Positions 49,763 through 60,121 of a stretch of 64,000 nucleotides of DNA are shown here, piece by piece. Within the stretch, counting starts at the first letter, position 1. Every line of letters starts with the position of its first letter. Source of the stretch: Tritrichomonas musculus (lineage: Eukaryota; Parabasalia; Tritrichomonadida; Tritrichomonadidae); contig JAPFFF010000015.1 in assembly GCA_039105265.1 (NCBI GenBank), positions 2,914,001 to 2,978,000 on the forward strand, read 5' to 3'. Made by a program: the position numbers and the translations under genes. A model generated the notes under the pieces. That model was not told the DNA's origin. It saw only the letters and a program-made list of their open reading frames with translations, and did no database searches.

Positions 49763-50905
49763 TCATAAAACTATTATTGTGTTAATATCAATTAATTTAT
49801 TTGTAATGAAATATTCAACTATTTCAATATTCCCCTCTTCACAAGCTGAAGCAAAAATATCGATTAGATCTGATGCCTTTTCCAGTTTTCGTCTAGATAT
49901 TTCTAAGCAATCATTGAATATTTTATCGTTAATTTTATTACTTTTATTTTCTTCCTTCTCTAATGAATCATCAATCATTTCTAAGTAATTGTTAACTTCA
50001 TCTTCATCAACGTCTTCTGGTGAATAAGAAAAATCAGACGATAGCAATTGAAAAATCTCATCGAATGATGGTCTTTCATTTGGATTCTGACTCCAGCATC
50101 TTTGAAGCAATTTCTGCATATTTTCAGGAATATCATCGGACAAAGAAGGACGATCGCCATTAAGTACTTTTTGACGAAGTGTTATAGCATTAAGATCTTT
50201 TCCCAATTCGTAAAAAGGTTGCTTTCCTGCCACTATTTCATAAGCCAGGATAGAGAATGCATACACATCAACACCAGTCCCATATTTTTCTTCATCATCC
50301 AATAATTCGGGGGCCATGTACAAAGGTGTTCCAATTTGACCTGTAACCGCTAAATTCATTGATTTTGACAGCGACTCTGGGAAGCAACGAGAGAGTCCGA
50401 AATCGCAAACTTTTGGAAAGTATTCATCATCGATTAGAACGTTTTCTGGCTTCAAATCTCGGTGCAAAACTCCTTTTAAGTGGAGATATTTCATCGCAGA
50501 GCAAATTCCAAGTAAACAAATGTACTTTTTTGATGGGGTCCATTCGTGGTCAACTGTCCCTTCCTTCTCTTGATCAAGTATGGCCTTCAGTGAGCCGTTC
50601 TTTATGTATTCGGTGATGATCGCAGGTTGAAGAATTGCAGAATCTTCAAATGATCGAAAGTTGACTCCGATAAATTTCACAACGGCGATGTGGTTGAGCT
50701 TGGATAAAATCGAGGATTCACGCATGATTTGCATTTGATCGTTCCCGTCGAAATTGTCTTCAACATCAATAATTTTGGCCGCATAAAGATGGTGATCTTG
50801 CTTGTTTTCAGCTAGGTATACAATGCCAAATGCGCCTTTACCAAGTCGGTGCCTTTTGAGAAGCTTGAAATCTTTTGTATCGAAGAAGATACCTTGGAAA
50901 TCCAT
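49763..50905 (-). CDS. TKL-type protein kinase with truncated ankyrin tail
   Basis: 380 residues. The kinase domain (about 14-290) is complete: LGKGAFGIVY (21-30), YAAK Lys44, HRDLKPEN (148-155), DFG (168-170), APE (198-200), and CWSQNPNERPSF, the TKL-like C-lobe ending. A linker with acidic and Lys-rich helices follows (300-345). The last 35 residues (FASACEEGNIEIVEYFITNK and LIDIN) begin an ankyrin repeat that stops after one unit. The stop lies 43 bases from the end of the 25-bp minisatellite, and spacer sequence homologous to this ankyrin unit is repeated through the array. The natural protein family carries several ankyrin repeats, so this copy is C-terminally truncated while the kinase is intact. 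Cytosolic Ser/Thr kinase by family. Confidence 0.9.
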   Translation of the reverse strand: MDFQGIFFDTKDFKLLKRHRLGKGAFGIVYLAENKQDHHLYAAKIIDVEDNFDGNDQMQIMRESSILSKLNHIAVVKFIGVNFRSFEDSAILQPAIITEYIKNGSLKAILDQEKEGTVDHEWTPSKKYICLLGICSAMKYLHLKGVLHRDLKPENVLIDDEYFPKVCDFGLSRCFPESLSKSMNLAVTGQIGTPLYMAPELLDDEEKYGTGVDVYAFSILAYEIVAGKQPFYELGKDLNAITLRQKVLNGDRPSLSDDIPENMQKLLQRCWSQNPNERPSFDEIFQLLSSDFSYSPEDVDEDEVNNYLEMIDDSLEKEENKSNKINDKIFNDCLEISRRKLEKASDLIDIFASACEEGNIEIVEYFITNKLIDINTIIVL

Positions 50906-51479
50906 TACTAAAAAAAGTGTAATTTTTCCTTGTCAAAATTTTGACCGTTTTTCAATTTTTTTTTTTCCCTCATTAATTCTTTTTTCTTTTCCATTAAAAT
51001 ATTTTTTTATTTTGACTTAATTTGATCATTTTGGAGTTTTTTTATAGAATTTCTAAATAATAGAAAATTAAAAATAATATATTGAAATATTCAATTGTAA
51101 AATCATTTTATCATTCAATTTTGAAAGTCTTTTGAAAAAGAAAAAATAAAAATATAGCGAATTAAAAACATTTTATCATTATTATTTTTATTAATATAAC
51201 AATTATTATTATTTTTATTTGGTTTATTATAAGTAAATAATCCCTTATGTATCAATTGTTTCATTAAAATCAGTAGATTATTTTATTTAAAAAACAATGC
51301 TTTAACAACACTACATAAACTTTTGAAGATCGTTAAATACGCATTTTCTATATGTTTCGAGTGTGTAACTATGAAAATTTAATCCTAGGGATCTTATCTG
51401 TATCAAAGGACCACGGTTCCGATAATTTTGTATAATGTTATTTTGTATGTTTAATCTGATGCATCTTTATTTTTGGTGA
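50906..51479. other. Intergenic
   Basis: AT-rich 5' region of the kinase-ankyrin gene. No clear Inr match and no ORF. Confidence 0.45.
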
Positions 51480-52180
51480 ACCAAGGATATGGCAGACTTC
51501 ACTGTCTTCTTGCACAAATTAATGAAGAAGAGGATGAGGACGAATTAATTGAAATACAACTGAAATGTCTGCAATTAAAGTTAATTACTTTAATCTATTA
51601 TCTTATTCAAAATTTATTCGTGAAGAATGCCAAAACTTAACAGAAGCTAAGCACAAATAACCTAAAGAAGTTGAATTTGAGATTTGTAATGAAGCATTTG
51701 CATTTTTAGGTTGTGAGAATATTTCTTTTCCTCCCAATTTTGGCAATTTGGAACAAGGAGCATTATATTACAAATGTTTATATACCAAAAGAAAACAAGC
51801 ATTTTCTTTATTGAAAAAAACAGATCATTCTTTATAAGTCTGATTTGAAAAGCGATGTTTTTAATCAAATAGTTTTCGGACTTCAAAATATGAAAAAATG
51901 TGTAAATCCATCTTTTTTGAAATAAATTTCTGGGTTTGCTTTCTATAAAAGCAACATGACCAAAATTTCAATTATGAATAATTTCGAAATTGTGGGTGGA
52001 AGAGCTTTTATAAAAAGAACTTTTTAAAGTACGAATTCAAAAAGTTTGTGAAATGATGCCAAAAAGACTGTCTTTTCTTTATATTTCCAATTCGTCGTTC
52101 ATGCCAGAGACGTGAAAATATGTGAAACATTAATCGAAAAGGCAATGAAAAGTTGTTATTATACCTCTAGAAAAAGTTCA
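51480..52180 (+). pseudogene. Decayed gene, possibly N-terminal module of an ankyrin-family protein
   Basis: Pieces read VNYFNLLSYSKFIREECQNL, then KEVEFEICNEAFAFLGCENI, NFGNLEQGALYYKC, and near the end VKICETLIEKAMKSCYYTS. The latter looks like half an ankyrin (DUF3447-like) unit. Stops and shifts throughout. Family placement is tentative. Confidence 0.4.
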
Positions 52181-52331
52181 TTTACGTGAAAAAAAAAAAA
52201 ATGATTTTTTAATATGAAGATCGGCCAAAAATCTTGCATAATAATATATAAAGATAAAAAGTTCAATAATAAACATATTTATAAAAAAAACAATACGAAT
52301 AAAAACAAAATATCTTAAATAATTATTATCA

Positions 52332-55300
52332 TCAGAGTGATGATAAAGATGATGATTCTAATATTTCAATTGTTGATTCAGGAACAATGAAAGCCGAATC
52401 TGGCCTCATAAAATCGGCGGTTGATTCTGGTCTCATTGTTCCAGTGCCCAATTCATGCCTCTGCAATTGAGTTGCTGACTCTGGCCTAATAAATCCAGAG
52501 TTAGAATCAGAACCTTCGTCTTTCTTTTCATCCTTTTTAGAAGAAGAAGAGGCTTCCACTTTTTCTTTATTTTTATTTTTGACACAAGAAATAGAAATAG
52601 CGGCAACCGTAATCAAGACGACAATTACTGCAATCACCAACATCATCACACTGAACGGGATTTTGTTTTTCTTTGTGCTTTTATTGGCAACGATAGCGTT
52701 GCCGATATCCTCAGTAATAGAAGAAGAATAAAAGAAAGCATTTGTTGGCGAAATAGCATGAGTAGGAGTGTCACTTTTCATATGCATATGAGTAGGAGAG
52801 TCAAATGCAAAGGATGAAGAAAACATCTGTGAATTTGACTCGGTTGTTGTTATCTCATTAGAAGAAGAGCTCGTCTTTTCATCCGCTTTATCACTGGCAT
52901 CGATTGTCGATTCAAAATCATCGACAAAAGATGAAACGTGATCATCATCAGACGAAACAATTACTTCTTCATTTGATGAAGCAATTTCGTCATTGAAATC
53001 ATAAGGAACAACATTCACTGGACTCTTACAAAAAGTGTCACCTTTATATCGTGATGTGACATTCACAAATTTTATATACGAACTAAAAATGTCATCAAAA
53101 AATGTCGGATTGTTTGTTCCAAGAAAAAGACACGAATGCAGAGAGAAGCAATTAGAGAACACGTTATTTTCAATGTAGTTAACATCTTTATTAAAAGTGA
53201 TGGTTTTCAGATTGATCCATTCATCGAATGCATTAAATCTTATGCGTGTGACGCCTTCAGGAATGACCAAAGATGTTTGAAGATGAAAGGACTGAAAAGC
53301 GTAATTTCCAATTTGTTTTATAACCGTTTTACTTCCTTCAAATGTGAAGTTTGTCACTGAATAACAACGTGCAAAGGCTGCTTCTTTTATTTCGCTAACT
53401 TTCTCTGGTATATAAACGGTCGTCAGTCCAACACAGTTCTCAAAAGCTCTCACACCAAAAAAGGTCAAACTTTCAGGAAAATTTATCGAGGTCAAAATAT
53501 TGCAATTTTTAAAAGCAGAGTCGTCTACATGCTGTATTTTATCGGGCAATGTGATGGTTGACAACGAACAGCATCCAGAAAAAAAGCCTGATGTAAGAAA
53601 TTGCAAATTTGGAGGTAAAATAATTGACCTCAACCGAATACAGCCGGCAAAAGTATTGTAATCAATAAAAGTGACAGTTTCAGGTAATTCAACGTCCTCC
53701 AAATCAATGCAATTCATGAAAACAGCAAAGCCAATAACTGTCACATTTCCTCGCATTGAAACCGAAACTAACGATGAACAACCGCAAAGAATTTCTGGGG
53801 AAATATCGGTTATTTTACTAGGGAAAATGAAAGATGTAAAATTTGTATTGCCCATAAAAGTGCCTCTTCCAAGAACTTCAATGCTTTCAGACAACTCAAT
53901 CGAATGCAACGAACTGCAGGCACTGAAAGCGAAATCATCAATTCGTGTCACATTCACTGGAATCGTCACGTCAATCAATGACGAGTCTCTGTAAAACAAA
54001 GAGCTAGGAATGCTCGTCATTCCTTCAGGAAGATGAACTTGCCTCAAGTTTGAACACGATGAAACTGCACCACTTCCAACTCTCTGGCAGTTATTAGGGA
54101 AGTGGAAAGAAGTCAAGTTTCCACATTGACTGAATGCTTCGCTTTCAATTATTTCAATGTTTTCCGGAATTTCAATCGAAACGATCGAGATGCAGTTGCT
54201 AAAAGCGCGGCTGTAAATAGCCGTGATTTTCTCCGGAATTTTTATTGTTTTTAAGTAATAGCAGCAGTAGAATGTCGAGGCTTTAATGTCGGTGACATTC
54301 TCGGGAATGTGAAATGAAACAAGGCCTGAACCTTCAAAAGCATTTGAATTGATTATCGTGCTATCGTTCGTGATTTCAAACGACTGCAAAGACTGGCACG
54401 ATTTAAAGGCAAAATCATCGATAACCGCCAAGTTTTCAGGTACATTAATCGCCTTCAGACGATAGTTGTCGCTGAATGCGTATCTTGGAATTTTTGTCAG
54501 CTTCGTGGATAAATAAACGGTCTCCAGACTATTGCAAGAGCTGCAGAATTGGTCCTCAATTGAGATGCAACTTTCGGGCAACTTTAGAGACTTCAATGAG
54601 CCGCACCAAATGAATGCTTGGTAGTTAATTTTTGTGAGACAGTCCGGTATTTCAATGGAAGCCATCGATCGGCAGCTGTCAAATACGCATTGGCCAATTT
54701 CGGTTACTTTTTGTGGAATTGACAAAGAGGCCAAATTGTGGCAGTTAGAAAAAGTGCGATCATTGATGATCGTGATGTTCTCAGGAAGAGTAATGGATAC
54801 TAAATTGGTACAATAGGAAAATGCATTGCTTAAAATTTGTGTCACTTTTTGTGGTAGATTAATTATCTGTAATGACAAGCATTCTGAAAAGGCATAACTG
54901 CCAATTCCTTTCGTATTTTCTGAGAAAATAATGTTTTCTAATTTGCTGCATCGATGAAATGCATTGTTTCCAATTGATTGTACTGTATCTGAAATATTTG
55001 CTTGAATTAAATTGGCGAAATCAGCAAAATTATATGATCCTATTGAGGTTACATTATCATTAATTGTTATATTTATGATTTGGCTTCGATAGGATTGCCA
55101 TGGCTGCTGATTTGAATCGGTATAATTATTTATATCGCCTTCTCCAGAAATTATAAGTTGATTGTTTGAAATTTCATACACTGTATTTTGTCCACATTGT
55201 CCTGAATTACGAGGTTGTATTTTCTGGTTAAATCGAGATATGTTATTTTTTATTTGTTCAGAAACTGTTTCGTTCAAAACTCCGCGCATTATCAAAGCAT

Positions 55301-55367
55301 TTTCATGTGCAATTTCATGTTGTCTTGAGTTTTTAGAAAAAACGATAGTTAAAAGAAAACAGATCAT
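52332..55367 (-). CDS. Membrane-anchored BspA-like LRR_5 surface protein
   Basis: 1011 residues. A short signal peptide (MICFLLTIVFS) is followed by a unique stretch to about 60. A Cys-containing entry module comes next (SGQCGQNTVYEISNNQLIIS, as in other BspA proteins), then about 28 LRR_5 units from about 90 to 745 (e.g. SIGNNAFHRCSKLENIIFSE). A Ser/Asp-rich stalk covers about 790-895. One TM helix lies at about 905-927 (VMMLVIAVIVVLITVAAISIS). The 84-residue cytoplasmic tail is Ser/Lys-rich and contains repeated RPES/RPDS and ends ILESSSLSSL. The frame is closed by TAA directly before this ATG, so the start is secure. BspA-like proteins are the main candidate adhesins of trichomonads; ligand unknown. 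Divergently paired with the gene at 55666. Confidence 0.92.
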   Translation of the reverse strand: MICFLLTIVFSKNSRQHEIAHENALIMRGVLNETVSEQIKNNISRFNQKIQPRNSGQCGQNTVYEISNNQLIISGEGDINNYTDSNQQPWQSYRSQIINITINDNVTSIGSYNFADFANLIQANISDTVQSIGNNAFHRCSKLENIIFSENTKGIGSYAFSECLSLQIINLPQKVTQILSNAFSYCTNLVSITLPENITIINDRTFSNCHNLASLSIPQKVTEIGQCVFDSCRSMASIEIPDCLTKINYQAFIWCGSLKSLKLPESCISIEDQFCSSCNSLETVYLSTKLTKIPRYAFSDNYRLKAINVPENLAVIDDFAFKSCQSLQSFEITNDSTIINSNAFEGSGLVSFHIPENVTDIKASTFYCCYYLKTIKIPEKITAIYSRAFSNCISIVSIEIPENIEIIESEAFSQCGNLTSFHFPNNCQRVGSGAVSSCSNLRQVHLPEGMTSIPSSLFYRDSSLIDVTIPVNVTRIDDFAFSACSSLHSIELSESIEVLGRGTFMGNTNFTSFIFPSKITDISPEILCGCSSLVSVSMRGNVTVIGFAVFMNCIDLEDVELPETVTFIDYNTFAGCIRLRSIILPPNLQFLTSGFFSGCCSLSTITLPDKIQHVDDSAFKNCNILTSINFPESLTFFGVRAFENCVGLTTVYIPEKVSEIKEAAFARCYSVTNFTFEGSKTVIKQIGNYAFQSFHLQTSLVIPEGVTRIRFNAFDEWINLKTITFNKDVNYIENNVFSNCFSLHSCLFLGTNNPTFFDDIFSSYIKFVNVTSRYKGDTFCKSPVNVVPYDFNDEIASSNEEVIVSSDDDHVSSFVDDFESTIDASDKADEKTSSSSNEITTTESNSQMFSSSFAFDSPTHMHMKSDTPTHAISPTNAFFYSSSITEDIGNAIVANKSTKKNKIPFSVMMLVIAVIVVLITVAAISISCVKNKNKEKVEASSSSKKDEKKDEGSDSNSGFIRPESATQLQRHELGTGTMRPESTADFMRPDSAFIVPESTIEILESSSLSSL

Positions 55368-55665
55368 TATTTCTATTGAAAAAAATGCAATTATTTTTCT
55401 GAAATGTATTGAAAAAATAGCAGAAGTACGTTATATTTCAATATAAAAAGAAATATTTTCTTGGTATTTATTTAGTAAATATATAACTATATATTACTTA
55501 TAATATAGAAATAAATATTAAGATATTATAATTACATAAAATAATGAAAGTAATAATTTTTAATATAGATAAAAATATTTGAAAATGAAGAAATTTTGAA
55601 CTGGAAAATCTTTGAGATAGAAATATTTCTCAGAAAAAATCTTTCAGAAAATATAATTATTTCCT
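55368..55665. promoter_or_regulatory. Shared upstream region of two divergent BspA-like genes
   Basis: 298 bases separate the two ATGs. AT-rich. TCAGAAAA occurs upstream of both starts (about 55644 on plus, and TTTCAGAAAAATAATTG on minus near 55392-55400), possible matched Inr elements. Co-regulation is inferred. Confidence 0.4.
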
Positions 55666-58600
55666 ATGATCTCCTCTTTTTTTCTCTTTTTCACTCTTTG
55701 GATACGATTAACCATTCAGTCTCAATTTCAGAAAGTTGACAATGATGACAAAAAAATAACAAAAGAATCTGATTCAAATATTATTTCTGGAAGAGTACAA
55801 AAAAGAACGCTAGATGATACATCAGGAACATGTGGGCCAGGATGTCAGTATATATTCCAATCTGGTACTTTAACTATTTCAGGAAATGGCAATATTACTG
55901 AAAAACCATGGAATACTTACCGAGATTTTGTCACAACTGTAATTATTAACGAAGGGATTATTTCAATTGGTAGCTCCTCATTTCAATATTTATCATCATT
56001 ATCATCAGTTACGCTTCCTCAATCAATTTGCGAAATTCGGAGCTATGCATTTCATTCATGTCCATCTTTACAACCTTTTGCCATTCCCTCAAGTGTTACC
56101 ATCATTTCGGACAATATTTTTAGAGATTGTAATTTTCAATACTTTACAATTCCCGATTCAATTACAGAAATTCGAGAAGGTGCTTTTTGGGCCTGTAGAA
56201 ACCTTGTCACTTTTACCATTCCACCTAAAGTAACAAAGCTTGGAATAAGTGCTTTTGATACCTGTACTTCACTGACTTCGATTTCGCTTCCAAAAGATTG
56301 TATTGATTTGGGAATTAAAATTTTTCTTTCATGTTCGAGTTTGACTTCACTTTCACTTCCGGAAGACTTGTCAATTATCCCGTCACGAGCTTTTGAAGGC
56401 ACTTCAATTGAGAGGTTGGATGTGCCTAGTAACCTCTCAATTTTTGGGGATGAATCATTTCGCAATTCAAAACTTCAAACCGTTAATTTCAATCAAAAAG
56501 TTAAAGAATTGAGAGGATGTTGTTTTTACGGTTGTCCTTTTAGTACGATAAATTTGCCTGACAGTATTGAAATAATTGGAAACGAAGCCTTTAAATCTTG
56601 CTCAAATTTGCTTTCAATTAAACTGCCAGAAACGGTTACGGTTATTTCGGGTGGAGTTTTTCAAAATTGTAAAAATTTAGTTTCAGTTGAGCTTTCAAAA
56701 AGTACAGTTTCAATTGAAGGATCAGCATTTTACAGTTGTCATAAATTGACAACGATAGAGTTACCTGAAGGTGTCAGAAAAATTGAATCAAACGCATTTC
56801 AAGATTGTTATGTGTTGCCCTCAATTAATATCCCGGAGACCGTTTATTATTTAGGTGACTCTATTTTTGGCTCCTGTTCGAAACTGCGATCTGTTAATTT
56901 TCCTAAGAATGTGTCTGTTGTGCCATATTCAATGTTCAACGGTTGTAGTGAATTGCCGACAATTGAACTTCATGAAAATTTGAGAGTAATTGAAATCTGG
57001 GCCTTTCGTTATTGTCCATGTCTCGACAACATTGTCATACCAAAAAGTGTCTATGAAATTAAAGGTGGTGCTTTTGAAGGATGCGGTTCATTGAGGTCAA
57101 TTGTTATTCCTGACAATGTCACGGTTATTTCTGAAAATGTATTCAATGGCTGTGGAAAATTGAGTTCAGTAATCTTATCAAAAAGTGCTCAAATTATTAA
57201 AAGCAGTAGCTTTAGTTATTCTGGAATCATATCAATAGAAATTCCAGAGAACGTGACAATAATTGAAGATGGTGCAATGATGTGTTGCTACTCATTAACA
57301 ACCGTTCTGACTCATGATAAAATAGAAACATTTGGCAATAATGTCTTTGTTGACGATCGTTCATTGTTGTCTCTTTGCATTCCTAATTCAACCTATTCAA
57401 TAGGCAAATCATTATGCAGAAATTGTCCTAATTTGGTGTCTGTTGATCTTTCTGTGAATTTATTAGTTATTCCAGATGACGCTTTTTCTGGATGCAATAA
57501 GTTATCTAAAATAAAAATACCTGAAAAAGTGACATCGATTTTAAATTCAGCTTTTTCTAATTGCTATGAATTGCCTTCTTTGAAAATTCCAGAGAATGTC
57601 AATTTAATTGAAAGAAACGCTTTTTATGGATGTCAAGCATTTGTCTCAATTGTAATTCCGGAAAAAGTCACTCGAATTGCGCATAGTTGCTTTGCATCAT
57701 GTACTAACATGGTCTCAATTGATCTCCCTTCTAAAATCACTTCAATTGAAGATTCGGCATTTCATAATAACAAAAAATTGACATATATAATGATACCAGA
57801 AACGGTTACTCATATTGGTAACTGTGCATTTCAGTATGATGAAAATTTATTGAATATTTCAATCCCCAAAATTGTCACTTTTATCGGCAACAATGCTTTT
57901 GAAAATTGTTATAATTTGACATCAATTACAATCTATGAAAAAGTCGCAGTTTTGAATGAAAATGCTTTTAAACAATGCATTAAATTAACTACTGTTATAA
58001 TTTCTGAAGGTGTCGAAGAAATTCGTAATTATGCTTTCCAGAATTGTTATGCTTTGTATTCTATTTCCCTCCCAAACAGTCTCGTCGGGTTCTCAAACAA
58101 CGTCTTTGAGAGGTGTTATTCGTTGCCTTCGATTCAGATGTCAAACAACATTCGATATATAAACAGTAATGCTTTTTGTGAGTGTCGTAGTTTGCAATCG
58201 ATTAAATTCTCTAGAAATATCGAATCAATTTCATCACGTGCTTTTGCTGAATGTCGACTTTTAAGGTCAATTGTTCTCCCTCAAAAAGTGACAAAAATTG
58301 AAGATTGTGCTTTTCAAAACACATTCGTTGTCTCTTCGATTTCATTGCCAATAAATTTGGTTTATATTGGTAAATTTGCTTTTCAATCTAATTACTTTGT
58401 TAAGTCAATCGTGATTCCTGAAAAAGTGACAGTTATTTCTGAGTCAGCGTTCGCAAACTGTTACTCATTGGAGTCAATTGTGATTAAAAACGTTTCTCGT
58501 TTTGAAAAGTCTGTTTTTAGTTGTTGTTATCTTTTATCTTCGTGTCTTTTCTTGGGAGAAGAGAATCCAATTTATGAAGATAAAATATTTGTTAATTCAA

Positions 58601-59307
58601 AAATAATTTTTGTGAATGTGACCGTTAATTATAAAGCTAACAATTTCTGTACTTATCCAATTGAATATTTGCCTGCTAATTATGAATACAGCGAGCCAAT
58701 AATAATTACGCCAAGTGACTTTTTCACGGCAAGTTCCACTTTTACATCTACAAAAGAACAGTCATACACAAATTCGCATATTAATTCAGCGAGTAATTTA
58801 ATTAGTTCAAATATTAATTCACATTCTTCCAATTTTGTTGGTGAAATAACATCATTTTATGATGTTGAACTGTATTCTTCTTTTTTTAATGATTTTGAAG
58901 ATGATAATAAAGATAATAATATTAATAATGTGGCATCTGTTGAAAAAGATTCAAAATTGACTACTGCTGATTTGTTGTTCATTTCTGGTGCTTCATTTGG
59001 CTTTTTAGTTTTCATTATTTTACTTTCCATTTTATTGTATATTATATGCAGAAGGAAAAAGAAAGTTGATGCTCCAAATTCATCTTCTTCGGAAGATGAA
59101 ACAAATGACAATGATTCTTTCTTGACTGATTCACCAGACGAAAAAATTGTAAGGCCTGATTCAGTATTAATTCTACCAAAAACGCCTGAAATTGACAGAC
59201 CTGATTCTGAGGCTGCTTTTATACGGCCAGTTTCAGCTTTTATAATGCCTGAGCAAAGTGTTGAAATATTACAATCATCATCCTCAATTTCATCACTGGA
59301 TATATAA
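55666..59307 (+). CDS. Membrane-anchored BspA-like LRR_5 surface protein, long form
   Basis: 1213 residues. Signal peptide MISSFFLFFTLWIRLTIQS. An entry module with two Cys (GTCGPGCQYIFQSGTLTISG) precedes about 40 LRR_5 repeats of about 23 residues from about 85 to 960 (e.g. SIGSSSFQYLSSLSSVTLPQ). A Ser/Thr/Asn stalk follows (about 1010-1100). One TM helix lies at about 1105-1128 (ISGASFGFLVFIILLSILLY), then a basic stop-transfer RRKKK. The cytoplasmic tail contains three R-P-D/V-S repeats and ends VEILQSSSSISSL plus DI, matching the tail of the divergent neighbour. Predicted type I surface protein, candidate adhesin. It differs from the neighbour in repeat number, consistent with repeat-array expansion. 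No frameshift or stop across 3.6 kb. Confidence 0.93.
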   Translation: MISSFFLFFTLWIRLTIQSQFQKVDNDDKKITKESDSNIISGRVQKRTLDDTSGTCGPGCQYIFQSGTLTISGNGNITEKPWNTYRDFVTTVIINEGIISIGSSSFQYLSSLSSVTLPQSICEIRSYAFHSCPSLQPFAIPSSVTIISDNIFRDCNFQYFTIPDSITEIREGAFWACRNLVTFTIPPKVTKLGISAFDTCTSLTSISLPKDCIDLGIKIFLSCSSLTSLSLPEDLSIIPSRAFEGTSIERLDVPSNLSIFGDESFRNSKLQTVNFNQKVKELRGCCFYGCPFSTINLPDSIEIIGNEAFKSCSNLLSIKLPETVTVISGGVFQNCKNLVSVELSKSTVSIEGSAFYSCHKLTTIELPEGVRKIESNAFQDCYVLPSINIPETVYYLGDSIFGSCSKLRSVNFPKNVSVVPYSMFNGCSELPTIELHENLRVIEIWAFRYCPCLDNIVIPKSVYEIKGGAFEGCGSLRSIVIPDNVTVISENVFNGCGKLSSVILSKSAQIIKSSSFSYSGIISIEIPENVTIIEDGAMMCCYSLTTVLTHDKIETFGNNVFVDDRSLLSLCIPNSTYSIGKSLCRNCPNLVSVDLSVNLLVIPDDAFSGCNKLSKIKIPEKVTSILNSAFSNCYELPSLKIPENVNLIERNAFYGCQAFVSIVIPEKVTRIAHSCFASCTNMVSIDLPSKITSIEDSAFHNNKKLTYIMIPETVTHIGNCAFQYDENLLNISIPKIVTFIGNNAFENCYNLTSITIYEKVAVLNENAFKQCIKLTTVIISEGVEEIRNYAFQNCYALYSISLPNSLVGFSNNVFERCYSLPSIQMSNNIRYINSNAFCECRSLQSIKFSRNIESISSRAFAECRLLRSIVLPQKVTKIEDCAFQNTFVVSSISLPINLVYIGKFAFQSNYFVKSIVIPEKVTVISESAFANCYSLESIVIKNVSRFEKSVFSCCYLLSSCLFLGEENPIYEDKIFVNSKIIFVNVTVNYKANNFCTYPIEYLPANYEYSEPIIITPSDFFTASSTFTSTKEQSYTNSHINSASNLISSNINSHSSNFVGEITSFYDVELYSSFFNDFEDDNKDNNINNVASVEKDSKLTTADLLFISGASFGFLVFIILLSILLYIICRRKKKVDAPNSSSSEDETNDNDSFLTDSPDEKIVRPDSVLILPKTPEIDRPDSEAAFIRPVSAFIMPEQSVEILQSSSSISSLDI

Positions 59308-59483
59308 ATATATATATCAAAAAAAACAGTTGCATGTAAAATTATTTGTTATATAAAATAAACTATAGATAATGCATTAATGTTATTAGGTTTTAATCGT
59401 AAAAAATGTTAAATCTGAATAGAATTGTAAATAGAGAAAAAATTTTTAGCTTCTTAGATTACAAAATTTTTGAAATAATATGA

Positions 59484-59556
59484 GCCTGCGTAGCATAGTG
59501 GTTATTGCGTTCGCCTTGTAAGCGAAAGGTCGGCGGTCCGACTCCGCTCGTAGGCA
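59484..59556 (+). tRNA. tRNA-Thr (anticodon TGT)
   Basis: 73 bases. Acceptor GCCTGCG (59484-59490) pairs with CGTAGGC (59549-59555), discriminator A. The anticodon stem TTCGC/GCGAA holds loop CTTGTAA, giving anticodon TGT (codon ACA). The T stem GGCGG/CCGCT has loop TCCGACT, and A-box TAGCATAGTGG is near consensus. No intron and no encoded CCA. A T-run (TTTTTTT) follows at about 59560 as Pol III terminator. Confidence 0.95.
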
Positions 59557-60121
59557 AATTTTTTTATTATTATTTCAAAAAGTACTATAGTCTACTTAGA
59601 ATTAGCAAACCGTCAAATAAATTGCTTTTTTCGAAATCCCAAAATCATAAAAAAATACACATCCCAAAAATCAAAAAAATCCCAGTTGAACAGGGTTGAT
59701 AATAGTATCTATTACTTTTAGAACAAAATCTACTTTTGTTATTGTAATTTAATATTTGTTTTCAATTCAAGCAAAAAATCAATAATAAATTGAATCATTC
59801 TCAATTCAAATTTTATTGATTTTTTGAAAATTATTCTAACTTTATTAATTTGTAATTTAAATATTATTAAATCTCTGTTTTATAAAAATATAAATTCAAT
59901 GACAATAAAATTTTGTATGAGCGAAAAAGAAGAAATTGCGAAATTTGTGAGGAAAATAAAAAAAATATTTTATGTATATCTTTAAAAACTATGGTGATTT
60001 TCTGATTTATTAGGAATATATATATATATTATACTTTTTAATGATATAAATTAATTGCTTTTAATATGTTTTAACTCTTTATTTTTGGGGTTTCAGAGTG
60101 TTTAGTTATTTCAAAAAAAAA
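59557..60121. other. Intergenic
   Basis: AT-rich with short (TA)n near 60018-60030. A TTTCAAAA Inr-like sequence ends directly before the kinase ATG at 60122. Confidence 0.45.

Noticed and set aside
59505-59699. 64-codon ORF overlapping tRNA-Thr
   Set aside because: Begins inside the tRNA gene; a shadow.
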